In this document: piece after piece, positions 50,425 through 63,300 of the stretch
Numbering within the stretch: the first letter of the stretch is position 1
Layout: every line of letters starts with the position of its first letter
Source of the DNA: Pholis gunnellus
Taxonomy: Eukaryota > Chordata > Actinopteri > Perciformes > Pholidae
Direction of reading: 5' to 3'
Assembly: GCA_910591455.2 (NCBI GenBank)
Contig: OU342804.1
Location: 16,340,133-16,404,132, forward strand
DNA: 64,000 nt
Notes under the pieces: generated by a model
What the model was told of the DNA's origin: nothing
The model's database searches: none
Seen by the model: only the letters and a program-made list of their open reading frames with translations
Translations under genes and position numbers: made by a program

Positions 50425-52640
50425 CAACGGTTTCCTCAACTATGTTACTGTCTCATAAGTACACCTTCAACTCTGTTACATGTTCTTTTTGGTTACTCAA
50501 CACGGTGACTATATTTAGTGCTTTTTCTTTCTTTTTTATGTCTTTTCTACTAAGCTTTAGGTGGTAATGTGACCAAAAGGGTGGGATTTCTCCTCTGCAT
50601 CAGGGATTAAAACTTCCACACGCACAGAAAGCCTTTAACATAAAGCATTTATCCAGGAGTCCAGATGACTCAAAAAAAAGCCACCTGGATAGATTTCACG
50701 TTTTTATTGTAAAAGTCAAAACATACATAAATATGTGTTTAATTTCTTTGAGTGCGTTGGCTGTTAACCTCATTAATGCTGCAACAGGCACTTGATCACA
50801 ACAGTACTGACACAATTACTGACAGCTTTACTTTTTTTAAACCACTTTTTTTTTTTCTCAAGCCCCGGTTGTATTTTAGTGTGAGGTGTTTATGTATTGA
50901 ATTGCCCAACAACCTTTTTGTGTTGGGATGAAACGGCTCCCTTTTGTTTTGCAGAAATATGAAATATATCAACATTCCTGCCTCTTTGACTTATATGTGT
51001 TTGACCCTTCTGTCACCAGCAGGTTAAATATATGTAATAGTTTGAAAACTGGATGGCAGGAGCAGCTTTATCAGTTGACTTTATAATAGACAAATACACA
51101 TTATATATATATTTTAAAAGCCTTCGATACAGAACAAAATGTATGTGCACAACTGCATATCACATTTTGGGCAGGCGTCAAGGCAGTTCTCTCTGGATAG
51201 TGGTTACTTGGTTACTTTGAGGTACTGTGAACTTAGTGTTACTGAATTTTCGTTTGTGTTTTTTTTTTAATGTTTCACTCTACTGTTTGCCTTATGCTGG
51301 GCCCACGCACATGCCTTAAAGTCCTCTTTTCTCAGTCTGTTTGTATTATTTTATGCATTGTTTAACCATTTGCTGCTTGTTGGGTTCACACATGTTACTC
51401 TTCCTATAAAACCCATTCACGTGAGACTTGTGTACTGAACTCAGCTGCCATATGCTGTAGAAAGAGGACCGAGCTTTTTCCTGATACATCTGTATGAGAG
51501 CCTCATATGTTTTATTTATGTTTAAGACACTGTGTAGCGTGTGTTTTCCTTCACTCATTTCCCTTATGTTTACTGTGATTTCACACAGAGACCACATTGT
51601 TGAGTCTGAGCCAAAACACAACGTCTCTTGTTTCTATTGCTTTTGTTTGCATTTGATCACCATTTAAAAAAACCTCAGAGATTATCCTTCACAGAGCGCA
51701 GAGGCTCCTGAATTTGAATACACATTTGTGCATCAAATATGTCTTTCTTAGACTTGTTTTGGAATCAGGGAGTCTCCTGTGGCCTTTTATTTTGTGACAT
51801 TTTGTCTCAGCACTCTTTGTGGCCAACTGGTACTACTGTCTCTGAACGCTCATACAATTCAGGAACTTAAACAGACAAGAAGAAAGCAAAGAAAATATAA
51901 CATTCTCAGTATGTATAGAAAAAACGCAGTTACGATACTATTCCATATAATAACTTACTTTTTCTGGCATTTTTTTGAGACTATACTTGAAGTGTCTTAT
52001 AATTACAGTGACAGTTTAATTGAAGACTAATTTAGTAACTTGCAGACATTTCCTCTTTTGCTGGTTGATTAGTTATGATGTTAAATTAGTTACCTCACCA
52101 GTGAGATCATATTAATCCAATGATCTCCACTCATACATTTCTGAAGTATTTAAAAAATGTACTCAGGCTACTAATGTTCTCCAATCTGCATTTTTGCTAT
52201 ACATACATGTGTAGTCCATCGTAACGTTTATTTTGTTTTCTATTTGTGAACTGCTGAGATTGTATATTCCAAAGATATGTTTTAAAGTCAGCCAGGAGAA
52301 TGTAAGTGCACTTCATGTATAGAGAAGTGTTAAAAAACCAACCAATGTGATCACCAGACCAGCTTTATACTCTGTCGCTCTCTCTCTCTCTGTCAGTGTT
52401 TACTATATTTTCCATCCAAATTATTGGTGGTGTTGAAACTGGTTATTAAATAATCATACAGGGTGGGCAGCTTTTGCCTGTAACTCGAGGATGTGAGCTT
52501 TTGGTAATATTTGTATATTCTTCTATTTTGTATATGACATGAGTGTCAGTAAATGTGTGTCTTTTCTGAGACGTGTATCCTGACAGAATCTGCAAAGTAT
52601 GACTATTCTTTCAAATAAATGTGTGAAATTCTTCACTTTG
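50425..52640 (+). other. nrbp1: nrbp1 3' UTR
   Basis: About 2.2 kb of AT-rich sequence after the TAG at 50422-50424, continuous to the AATAAA at 52614-52619. No other gene is visible in it. It holds short runs of T and A and a CT run near 52377-52390. Confidence 0.7.
52614..52619 (+). terminator. nrbp1: Poly(A) signal of nrbp1
   Basis: AATAAA in ttcaaataaatgtg, followed within 30 nt by a T/G-rich stretch (cactttgttgtttttag), the normal downstream element. It lies about 375 nt before the krtcap3 ATG. Confidence 0.65.
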
Positions 52641-52877
52641 TTGTTTTTAGCATGTCCAAACTGAAGTTTTAAACTTTATTATAATCGTCATTTTATACAT
52701 TGTGTATATATATATATATGAGGTTTTGTTTTGGGCTTTGTGTGTTTACATTTTTTAGGTTTTGTGACTGATAGTGTTTGTGAGAACGATACAACAAAGA
52801 CGCTTATGGTGAATGTGGAATGACTTTTGCGCCCCTCGGCGTCCAGCAAGACGCAGGTAATTCACAGGTGTGTTTCC

Positions 52878-52895
52878 TGACGTCATACAGGAAGT
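52878..52895 (+). promoter_or_regulatory. krtcap3: CRE and ETS sites at the krtcap3 promoter
   Basis: A perfect palindromic CRE, TGACGTCA (52878-52885), is followed by ACAGGAAGTG with an ETS core GGAAGT. They sit 109 nt upstream of the krtcap3 ATG and about 260 nt after the nrbp1 poly(A) signal. No TATA box is obvious. Confidence 0.55.
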
Positions 52896-52993
52896 GGACA
52901 GAGGGACGTTTGGGGTTTCTGCTTCTGAACAGTTGCTCGAAAATTACGGTCATTCATTTATTCTAAAAGGGGAAAACGCCTGACACAGCAGAG

Positions 52994-55847
52994 ATGTGCA
53001 CGTTTGGTGAGTAGTTCTATCTCGACTTGTTATTAAAAACGCCTCGCTTTCGGTAAGTAACGTTATGGAGGTTGTGTGTCCGACGCTAGTTTCCCCTCCA
53101 CGAGCGTAACTGACCGCTGGCCTGCAAGGTAGGATGGTTTCACTTCTGAAATCTCCGCGTGTCGGTGTGAATATAACATTAATTACTCTTGTTTTATCCT
53201 AGAGTAAATGTCCTGTCAGCATTAAAATGGACTGACAAGAGAAGAGGTTAGTAATTTACATGTTGTGAACTATCACGTCATGCCCTCACTGCTTCCTCAC
53301 ATCCCTCAGTACACAAAGAGCCACCCACGGTGAGTGTGAGTGTAGCCTTTCTATGCAAATGCATGTCCATCCCTGAGCAAACAGTGTAATGTAGTGTAGA
53401 ACAATCCATGCTTTAGGCATCCAAAGACAATTGTGTTTAACAGAAATTGAATCAAATGGACACGTTTCATTTGTTGCAAGTTTATTGTTTGTTTTTGACC
53501 AGATAGCCCAACACTTGACTTAATTTTCATCCGCAAGTCATGCTGCTGTTACTGTCTGTACATCACAGATGGCAATACATATATTTGCTGCACAAAATAT
53601 AGGCCTTTGGATATTGGTGATATAAATGCACTGTATATAGATATGTGCATGAAATACAAGCACAAAAATGTATGAATGCATTATGGGAAATCAAGTAAAT
53701 TTCATAGCAAGACAGAAATAAGTAATTTAACAGGATTATTTGTCTTTGTTTGACTTTTTAAACTCTAATATTGATCTCAGTGTTGGCCCTCAAAATCCAG
53801 TATCAGTCTGGCTATAACACAGAATGAATGAATATGAATTGTTGTGTAACTATGTTTGTGTTCAACACAGTTGTGAAAGGGAGAAGAATTTATTGAAACC
53901 CTTTTACCAACCAGTTTCAATAATAATATAAATGTATGTATTTTTTGGTATTTCTGTCATCCAGATAAGGACAAAGGGCCAAGGATGCTGATGAAAAAGG
54001 GATTAACTCTCATCCTGGTCGGCCATATCAACTTCATTCTTGGAGCTATTGTCCATGGCAGTGTCCTCCGCCACATTTCCAAGCCCAGCCAGCATATCAC
54101 CACTGAATACACCATAGCCAACATCATCTCGGTCACATCTGGCCTGCTGGTGAGTCAATAGTTAAGACAGTCATCCTTTGTTTCAATGTCAAATCTGCAG
54201 TGTGCACCAAGAGGTTTACAGAACTTTCAAAAGCAAAGTAATCCTGATCAAAATGTGAGTTATGAAAAAACTATGTTGATTTCTTCCCTGTGACTTTCTG
54301 TGCTCAGTGCATTAGTATAATTGACTAACTAACCTGCACTAAACATCAAGCATGATTTCCACCATTCACTCTGTATAGTGTTGTGTATTTTTCTTAGCAA
54401 TCGAGACTCAACTTGCCTTTTATTATAACTGAGCTGGTTTTTCAAACCTGTTAGTTGCTCCAGGGTAGGCTTCATTAGATTGAGGTGTCAGATAAACTGG
54501 CAGCTGTTGATGATGAGATGCTGTTAATGTCAAATGTACTTCGTGCTATGTGCTCTACGCGGGGTATTACGGCACAGAAAGAACAAAAAGACAAGTTACA
54601 AAACATATCTTACCAGCACTGCTTTGCTTTGGTGATTTCTCGCTTGCCGTCATTAGTAAGACTATTTTTGTGAGACTTTCTTTGTGTCTGAAGTCTACTT
54701 AGCCCGGCTCCCGAATGAAAAATGCAGCCTCAAATCCTTGGGGCCAGGATTACTACTTGTGGCACATCATTTAATAAACCCTACTAAAGCTGAAACAATC
54801 ATCTTGTCATTTAAATCTTCCCAGAGCATTGCCACTGGGATTATTGCCATCGTGGTGTCAAGGAACCTTCCTGTGTTAAAACTCGTAAGACGTTCATTTT
54901 CAACTACTGATTGAATCACTCCAGTCAAACATTTAGTGTTGATTCAATAGTTACCTCTCCTTCTGTTTTTATATTGTTTTGTCTCTCTGTCTCCAGCAAA
55001 TAGGACTTCTAATAGCATCATTCCTGAATGCCCTGCTCTCAGCGGCATGCTGCGTTGGGCTCTTCTTGGCCATAGGTATCACTGTTGCCCACAATGGTGA
55101 GGGTTTGATGCTGGGATGCAATGACACAGAGGTGCCCATCAACGCTCGGTCACCTGTCAGTGCCAGATGCCCGTTTGATACCACACGAATCTATGTGAGT
55201 CTAAACTCTTCTCTTACATTTTCGTCTCACGTCATACTTCTGCATTTTTCCATTTTTCCCCCCAATTAGATCTTTGTGGCACATTTCAAGATGCAACATT
55301 TGAGGCATGAAATTCCTTAAAAGCATCACAGGAGAAATGTTTGACCTCGTAGTGTTTCTTTATTGCACACTTTTTCCTCCACGTTCTCATCACTTCCTGT
55401 CCCTCAGGACACCACCCTGGCACTGTGGATCCCTTGTGCTCTCTTGGCAGCAGTTGAGGTTGGAGTGTCTGTCTGGTGCTTCATCGTTGGACTGGCTCTC
55501 AGAGGGCTGCCACCCTGTGGGAACAGCTACATCAAAGAGCAGGTGTGTGTCTTTGTGTCGGGGGGGGGGGGGGCTGTGTGTCTGTCTGAATCTCTGTCTG
55601 ACTCAGATGTACACACACACACATATCGTTCTATCCCAAACACACGCAACCCTTCCACACTCATCTACTTCCACTTGGTCTGTCATACTCCTCTCCTCTA
55701 CGTCAAAAAGAAAAGACAAACCTACTCGCTCATGATAACTGAACACAGACTTTGTCCTTCCTTTCTGTTTTCCAGTTGGCGGTAGAAGCTGAGTGCGCTC
55801 CCCAAAACCAACGCTTGATTGGCCGGCGCTTCAACCCTGACGTCTAA
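52994..55847 (+). CDS. krtcap3: Keratinocyte-associated protein 3, four-pass membrane protein
   Basis: Exons 52994-53006, 53965-54149, 54825-54884, 54997-55194, 55408-55542, 55776-55847; 663 nt, 220 residues plus stop. The tiny first exon codes MCTF and one base. Joined to exon 2 it gives MCTFDKDKGPRMLMKKG, which matches the short N-terminus of the KRTCAP3/TMEM54 family. Four hydrophobic segments follow: LTLILVGHINFILGAIVHG, ISVTSGLLSIATGIIAIVV, IGLLIASFLNALLSAACCVG onward, and LALWIPCALLAAVEVGV onward. The loop CPFDTTRIYDTTLALWIP is the family hallmark. The biochemical role is unknown; the rat gene has been linked to adiposity. Its place just after nrbp1 matches the human NRBP1-KRTCAP3 order. 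Confidence 0.92.
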
Positions 55848-57565
55848 CTGAACAAAAAGCAGGAAGGACACCACTCTGTGTGGACAAGCACAGCTCAATC
55901 CCAAAAGGCATTGCTGCACCTGCATTGAGACAAGTAGATTTTGCCCTACAGTCAGATAGGTGAGTGTTACTGTGGAACAGGAGTGAAATCAGTTTTAAGA
56001 ACCTGGTTCTTGCTCTGCGGTATCATACAGCCTCTTACCCTGATTCATGGATGGGTTACCAAATGGTATTTGTTTTCATTTATTAACCAAAATGTTTATC
56101 TTGTGTGTGAATCATTCGCAGAATAAAGTTGGGTTGATGTCAGTGCATCTGTCCCTGATGAAACCCATTGTAAAATGATTTACAGTGAAACATCCCAAAA
56201 ATATATTCACACAATGTACGTTTCAGAAGGTGCAGTCCAAAGCGCAGATCCTTTTATGCAGATATTGGGATTCAGTGAACATATACAGTATGTGTGTTGA
56301 AGCTACAATGAGATTTAAATGTAGTCTTATTAATATCCATCCATGACTGTTTAGGTTTAATAGTGCCATATGTCATTTCTTTCACCATGAAGAAACCTCT
56401 GTTTATGAAGAAAATGTTTCTCAATTATTTTAGCTGAATGAAGGTATATTTTAGCTTTTATAAACTCTCATATTTTATTGTTGTTAATGTTTTTAGTATT
56501 ATACTGTTTGTATAGATTTTAAAACACTCTGTTGCATCTGAGATGCATTCAGGAAACCATTGTGCGTTGTGTTTGCCATAAAATGCCAAAGTATCTTTAA
56601 TTCTTTGCAAATACAGTATTTGGCTTGACATTTAATTAGACGTGCTAAATTTCACTTCTTAAAAGTAGTTTGTATTATTATATGCTTTATGTTGCCCGTA
56701 TACCCTTGACTAGTTGAACACATCGCCTTTGAATTTCATATAAATATGCTTCAGATAGAAAACACACCGTTTGAAAAACGATGTGAAAATGTAGGGCTGA
56801 TAAACCACTATACAGTGTACTCCACTATACTGTGGTTGAATGTCAAGTGGGGTCATATTAAGAGGTTAAACCAGAATGTGGGCCAGCCGCGTCAGCTGGC
56901 ACAGACCCCCCACAAGGCAACGACAGAGAAGATCCGATCAGCGTTGAAACGGTTAATCTAATGCCATGCTCAATTGTGTGGAACGGAATCATAGCACGCA
57001 GTACTAATCCTCAGGCTGTAAGGGATAAATATTGACATAGTGCTGACTGACACAATCCCAACAAATCTGTTTTGCCATTTCAGAGTACACCCATTCAATT
57101 TATATTTGAAATTACAAGATGAAAATGAGGTAAGCTCATTGTTGTATACGGTTAATTTAACTGAATTCAAGTAAAGTCATATGTTGTGATATTGTACTGT
57201 TGGCATTTTCAGAAGGGTTTAAGTGCATATAGTATATATCATGTGGTTCTAAATGGATAATACGAAGCTTTCGGTGATTGCATTGTTGTTTCCTAAGAAG
57301 AATTCTAATCTCTTGAAATAACTGGAGCAGGACAGCCCAATAGGACAAAATCGATCACTCATCTTTTTCCCTGCTGCAGCCGAGATGTAAACTCTCTAAC
57401 ATTTGTTAAAGATGTTATATTTTGTAACATCTAATGTCTGATTATTTTTGTTTTATTATTTACTAATTTGGATGTGCGGTATGGTTAATTTTTTGCTTTA
57501 TGGTTTTATAGCAGTATATACGTTTAATGTATCATTTTGAATAAAGATTTTGAATAATGTTAACT
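55848..57565 (+). other. krtcap3: krtcap3 3' UTR with two possible ends
   Basis: AT-rich sequence after TAA 55845-55847. A short form could end after AATAAA at 56122-56127, a long form after AATAAA at 57540-57545, which is followed by a T-rich stretch. No other coding potential was seen. Confidence 0.5.
57540..57545 (+). terminator. krtcap3: Distal poly(A) signal of krtcap3
   Basis: AATAAA in ttttgaataaagattttg with a TG/T-rich stretch downstream (gttaactttgttatgcctg). The proximal AATAAA at 56122-56127 is an alternative. Confidence 0.5.
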
Positions 57566-58261
57566 TTGTTATGCCTGTCCATTATATATTTTGAGTTCAC
57601 ATCTTCTCTACAGGAAGACTACTGTCACTCCTTGCACCTAACCCCAGAAGTAATCAGTTAGTGTCTTCCTTCACTTCAGTATCAGTTTTTCTTTTTTACA
57701 ATTGTTTTTCACCCGTTTTGTCCTGTCTGGTAATACAGATACTGTCATGTATTAATGGGGTCTCAGATTGAATCCCGTTTTACCCCAAAATGGCCTTCAC
57801 TTGACCTCGAGTATAATGTTGAATCCTTGGTGGCTCTGAAGCCTTTGAGTTCTCTGCTACAAGTGAGAAATACAAAAACGTACTGTAGTCACACAAGCTG
57901 TGTTTAGATTTACTTATGCCTTAAATTGTGTGATACACCCATGACATATAAATGTCAAATTAAAGTGGGTATATATTTACAAATATACTCCCCATCACCC
58001 GTTTTAACTTGTGAACAACCCATCAAACACCCCCCACATTCACCCAGGACACAGAACGCGGACATAGTTTACTTTCCTATTTTCTGTGTTATCTTGTTAA
58101 GACAACAAATAATAATCAACAGCAATTAAATGCATATCCGGCCCTAATAAATGAGCTCGCCTTTATTAAAATCAAATACACAGTTTCTCGCCAACAAATG
58201 TTTATCAATAGCCTATTGTTATTTTATGTACAGTAAGCCTGCAGCAGGCAACGTCCAGTGG
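57566..58261 (+). other. krtcap3-fzd3 spacer
   Basis: About 0.7 kb with nothing I can identify apart from ordinary AT-rich sequence leading into a GC-rich region near 58240. Confidence 0.6.
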
Positions 58262-58422
58262 GGCCAATTTTGGCATGTCCTTGCGCGGTCACGATGAATC
58301 CGCGTGCACGCTGTGTGGGCTGCTGCACGCTGCAGGCAACCAGCTGCAAACGGAGAAACGGCGAAGTACTGCAGTGAACGGAGCCGAGGAGCGCCCGGAC
58401 CGCTCGTTACAGTTCACACCAG
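58262..58422 (+). other. fzd3: Probable fzd3 non-coding first exon and CpG-rich start
   Basis: The sequence turns GC- and CpG-rich here (gcgcggtcacgatgaatccgc, ggagcgcccggaccgctcg), unlike the AT-rich flanks. It ends at a good donor, cacaccag|gtaaag. It lies 0.95 kb before the acceptor of the exon carrying the fzd3 start. The left boundary is approximate. Confidence 0.45.
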
Positions 58423-59367
58423 GTAAAGCATTTATAATTGTAACATTAGACGGGTACTATGCGAGTCGTTTACTTCATTATTGTCGGTAAACCAGACAGA
58501 CTTCGCCTAATAATCCTTTAAAGGAATCGTGCACAAACAGCGCGCTGTTGGGCTGCAGACACTGCGGTGACAAACACAGAAGATTGATACGCTCTTCTGT
58601 GCTTGTCACCGTGTGATTCTCGTCTCGACACAACGAGGATGCCTCCCTGAAGCCCACCTTTTTAAAGGTTCGTGCTTTCTGCAACCAGCCAGGTTCTCCT
58701 CAAACAGGAGCTGTACGAGATGCGTCCTGTAACGTACGTCACAGAGGTGTTTAGTACAGTTTAACGTGATCATTATAGTGGTAACGCTAGCTAATAACGT
58801 TATCTGATGTTGCTTGGATTTGAGAGCGATTTGACGCATGTGTAAATGAAATCTCAATAAATGGAGAGTCAATGTTCTCTTTCATTACAATGGCACACTA
58901 CCCAAGTTTACAGTGTAGTCAACCATAAAGACACCGAGTCGCAGAGTGTGAAACATCGCAGGGGAACGCTACTGTTGCCCGGTCAACCTCACACAAACAC
59001 GAGAGTGGGGGAGTCCGTGATCATCCGCAGGTGTAACGTCCACGTTCACTGCTTGAAACTTCAAAAAAAGCGGCACAAGTTCTCGTGCTTTTATTTGAAC
59101 GTTGTCTGCAACGTGAACTGCGAATGACCCGCCTGCGGAGACGACGCTCATAGACATCAGGCATTGCAGAGTAAACACACAGTCTGTCGTGGTCTTGCAG
59201 AAATGCCTACTTAGCACGAGCATCAGATATTTTAATCGTGATTTATAGAGACACGGGTGTGGCTGATAAGAGACAATGCGAGATACAGTACAGCTTTACT
59301 CAAAGCAAGCCCACTCCACTTGTTTGACCATTAGGCCCCTTCTTCTTTGTGTGTTTTAAACCTGCAG
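58423..59367 (+). other. fzd3: fzd3 leader intron
   Basis: From the donor at 58423 to the acceptor cctgcag at 59361-59367. The sequence stays moderately CpG-rich over the first 0.8 kb, as expected near a promoter. No coding exon is supported. Confidence 0.4.
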
Positions 59368-59940
59368 GACCTGCTTGATCGATCCACTCCCATGTGGCAA
59401 CTGAATGTTAAAGACAGGACTTTGTATCTTCCAGTGGAATCTGTGAAATCATTTGGAGGATGATCACCTGTTGTGGGCTCAACTTCAGGTGGTTCTTTGA
59501 AACATCACTGGAAATGGAGTGAGGGGATACGCGGACAAATACGAGCGGAAGAAAGAGATGTCCAGTAGCCCAGAGGAGACCTCCAGCACTCAGCTGTTGG
59601 TGGATTTGTTATCTCAGCGACATGCTTTCAGTTTGAGGATGAAACGGATGAAATCTGTTTTTAAAAAAGGGGATTACCAGGAGGTCGAGAGAAGCCATGT
59701 TTTTTTTTTTAAATGAGGAACAATCCAGCACATTCTGAAGAAGAAAAGAAAACAAGAAAAGCAAATACTACAATGACGGGTGAATTCGAAGACTGACACA
59801 AAGAGCAGCTCCATTCATGGCCGACAGAAGAATTGCGGCCTCATGTGCAGTTCATGGTACACATACAGAGGTTACCCGTCTTGTGGATTTCTTGCTTCTA
59901 TCTCCACCACAAACAATGAAAATGGACTCAATTGCTTCTA
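59368..59940 (+). other. fzd3: fzd3 5' leader with upstream ATGs
   Basis: Leader part of the first coding exon. It contains ATG GAG TGA at 59514-59522, a 52-residue uORF at 59558-59716 (starts MSSSPEETSST, ends VFFFK), and several more ATGs before 59941. Such a leader would be expected to limit scanning ribosomes. Confidence 0.4.
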
Positions 59941-60348
59941 ATGTTGAGCTTTAAGAACAAATCCAGCATGTCTTCAGGGCTATCTAGTGGTGGTCTTGAT
60001 GATGATAAAGTCATCAGACTGAGCCACTGTGGAGAAATGTCTAACACTAGGATGCAAGCACCTGTTGGAAGAGGATTTATGAAAGACTGGTTTTCAAAAA
60101 CCACAACAATCTGCGGCAGACGACGAGTTCCCGTCTGTTTTTCTGCCCTCCTCATGCCTATCATCCTACTCCTCTTCTCCGTGGTCAAACCCGCTCTGTC
60201 CATTCATATGGAGTCCTTAGAGAGCCACAGTGAGTTTAGCTGTGAGCCCATCAGACTGAGAATGTGCCACGATCTGCCTTACAACACCACCTTTATGCCC
60301 AATCTACTGAATCACTATGACCAGCAGACGGCTGCACTGGCCATGGAG
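59941..60348 (+). CDS. fzd3: Frizzled-3, first coding exon (gene continues beyond window)
   Basis: 136 codons ending gccatggag|gtaggt in phase 0. The C-terminal third reads FSCEPIRLRMCHDLPYNTTF then MPNLLNHYDQQTAALAME. This is the start of the frizzled cysteine-rich domain, with its first two cysteines and an N-glycosylation site NTT, and is closest to FZD3 (FZD6 differs markedly here). Before it is a signal-like stretch (LLMPIILLLFSVVKPALS). The N-terminus is longer than expected: in-frame ATGs lie at 59941, 59968, 60037, 60052 and 60079, and the real start is uncertain. FZD3 is a seven-pass receptor for planar polarity and axon guidance. The rest of the domain and the membrane spans lie right of the window. 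Whether this is the a or b teleost copy cannot be told. Confidence 0.88.
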
Positions 60349-63300
60349 GTAGGTCGTTTTGTCTGTGGCATTTAGTCCTTTGTGTGTGTGTGTGTGTGTG
60401 TGTGTCACTACAGGGAGACTGGATAGCTAGCTGCTGCTGTGAATGAGAGGTGGAATTACATATTGTTGGTAAAAAAAATGTACATTGTAAAGCACTGAAC
60501 TGTATGGTGGAAAACAAAGTCTGTCTCTGTGACAAGGGGTAGAAATTGTAAACAACTATAAAGCAACATCACATTGTAGTGTCATGCACCTGCTAAGGAC
60601 AAAGGACTTCACATACAGTGTCATGAGACAGTGTAAACGACTAGGATGGCTCATATATGATTATATTTATAAAGGGAAATTCCTGAAATGTCACAACAAA
60701 TATGTAGTTAAACCAGGACATTTTGTAATTTGAGCTCTTTGTTAATAATTATTGCCAATTTCATAGACTGAGATTTTTTGCATCCTCAGCAAACATGCTC
60801 TACAACCAGCAAATCTCCAATATCCTTTATTGTCAGAGTACACAGGGATGGTTTGCACAGAAACAATGGAGACACAAACCCCCCCCCTTTTAAAACATCG
60901 GCCCAAATATTCTGGATGCTAGAGTTGAACAAATTGGATACTCGGAGCCACACTTGGGATGAATTGGCGTTCACACAGGCATGGAATATCAAAGAGTTAA
61001 CAGGAGCAGTGACACAGTTGAGAAAAGGTGATCTCCGCTCCTCATGTTACAGGTCTATCCTCTCACTACACGTTACTGTTCCTGGTAGACGTGGATGAAT
61101 GTGTATGTAGCTGACAGATGGATGGTGCAATCTGAGCAGCAGCAGTCGGGAGACATTTTTAAAACGGAAAGCAATTAGGTGGTTATGTGATTGATACTTC
61201 TAAAGAAATACTTTTAGTCTAAGGGCATTAGTTTTAAGCAAAAAAAGTAGAGAAGGCGCTGTGTTACACACTGTCTGAGTGAAATAGTAGACGACACCAT
61301 CCATCTATATCATGTTACTTCCCTTTCCTTCTCCTTTGTTACTCCCCAGAGAGGGAGATAGAGCGCCGAGCAAGGTGTTGCTCAACGGCTAGACTGTAAT
61401 TACCAGTTTGCAGTACGTATTCATTGGTAACAAAGGCTCTGTATGGCACTGTATTTGGGATTTGGACATGTTGGGGTGTGTTGGTTTTACGACGCTAAAC
61501 TGTCGGACTACCTAGTAATTTCCTAACGATAAGATCCTAAAATAATTTATTCCAAACAAACAATAATAATATAAATACAAAAGCTACAAGGCCCAGCCTG
61601 TTTTTAATTAGAAAGCTAGGTTGAGTTGTTTAGAACTCCAGACCCTTAAAATGCTTTTGTGCCTGTGTCCATCCAGATGTCACAGTACCGCTACACATGC
61701 TGATTGGCATAGCTTCACCCATGTTTTGGCTACCGTGTATAAACTGTGCTTTAAGAATGGGTAATAATAACAAATTCAGTGAGTGGCATTAAATCTGCCC
61801 CCGGCTGTTCATAGTTGGCATATTAAATCACCCACCGTTGAAAAGCAGATGAATTTAGACGAGGCTAATGTTGGCGGAGCATGTTGTGTGTTTAATCTCG
61901 GGGGGAATTTTTTTTTATTTTCCCATGTCAAAACCAGATGAATGTCAACCCAGAACACTCTGAATATTTAATAACAGAACAGAAGGGGATGTCTAACATT
62001 TTCTCGTGTCAAAAATATGTAGTTCAGGATCACTGTTGTCTGACGCTCGCTTTTGTCTTTTCAAAAAAACAAAACAGGAAATAAGATAAACAGCTTTATT
62101 TCGGATTGACAGCCATGCAATTTGAATTTGCTGCGTGTGTGTTATGAATGGATGATGATGTGATTAAGGACCATGCACATGTTCAAATCAAGTCAATTCC
62201 CCAGTGTCACGTCAAAACATGCTGTGTCATGGATTGTAGGAAGCATCTGTTGTTGAACTTGATTTGACCCAGGTGAAGACGGAGCAAAGTAACCGACACC
62301 CTCAGTCCCTCCAGTCGTGGAAGAGACAGCTTTCTGAAGATGGTGGAGTAGCAACACAGGCTCTTTTAGTTTTCCTGCTCTGCTCTGCTTTGACCGGCCA
62401 TGGTAGTCCTGCTGGGAACCCTGGAGGAAATTAAATAATATCCCTGATGGCACAGTGGCTGCATAATACCAACTTGTGTGTGTGTGTGTATGTGTTGACA
62501 GATCTATACATGTACTCTGCACAGGCTTATGTGCAGGTATGATAGTGTGAAAGTGAATCTGGAACTCCTTGAAATAATAGTGTTAAAAGTGCGGTACTTT
62601 TTGTAAGGATTCCACATTTAGTTTCATGACTTATTACTTTATTGGGTAGACGACTGCTACTAAGTTATTGTAGCATTATCTGTACTAGTATCATCTAGAT
62701 AGGATCAGCCTGATGGAGCCAGTCATGGTTTTAAAGATGCTCTACAATAGAGGAGGGCTTTTGGTAAAATACAGAAGTCTTCTACCAAGTCACAGTTGAG
62801 ATAGTGAGTGTGTGTGTGTGTGTGTGTGAGTTTTGGTAATTGAACTGTAACAAAATGTAAGATAAACAACTGCTGCCAAATCAGCGTGACGTATTTCGGA
62901 TGCCTTAATGAAACCGGAGCCATTGTCAGCAGCTGTTGCAGTCACTTTTTGGGTCATATATCGCATGATGAATTTTTGCTCTGCCTCAGCGGCAAAGATT
63001 TCATGTCTTGGCATTCTTGCAAATACTAGTGAGCTGTCGTGTTTTATTTTTGCTGTGAGTTGTCTTCAAATCATAGGTTGAGACATATTCAAGGTCTGGA
63101 TTTAAAATCCTTTTTTACACTCTGCTCTATTTTGGATAGTGTGGAGATGTGCCCTCTGTGAATGCTCAGTTTTGGCTGCCATTGGAAATACTGCCTATTT
63201 TCCTTCTTTCTTTTTAGATGTCAAGCTAAGCCCAAAATGGATTATCCCAGAGTGTGCGTGCCCGATTAACATTGTAGCCTAGGCCTCATTTATTCTGTGT

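Noticed and set aside
53040..53150. Alternative first exons of krtcap3 (donor-like tcggtaagta and caaggtagga)
   Set aside because: The MCTF exon at 52994 already gives the family N-terminus in phase; the extra donor-like sites have no coding support and are noted only as possible non-coding starts.
55363..55785. 140-residue frame running through the krtcap3 fifth exon
   Set aside because: It continues past a good donor (gag cag|gtgtgt) into poly(G) and CA repeat; the real protein splices to 55776.
58275..58490. 71-residue frame in the GC-rich fzd3 leader
   Set aside because: Runs through a consensus donor at 58423 and has no family match; treated as non-coding first exon.
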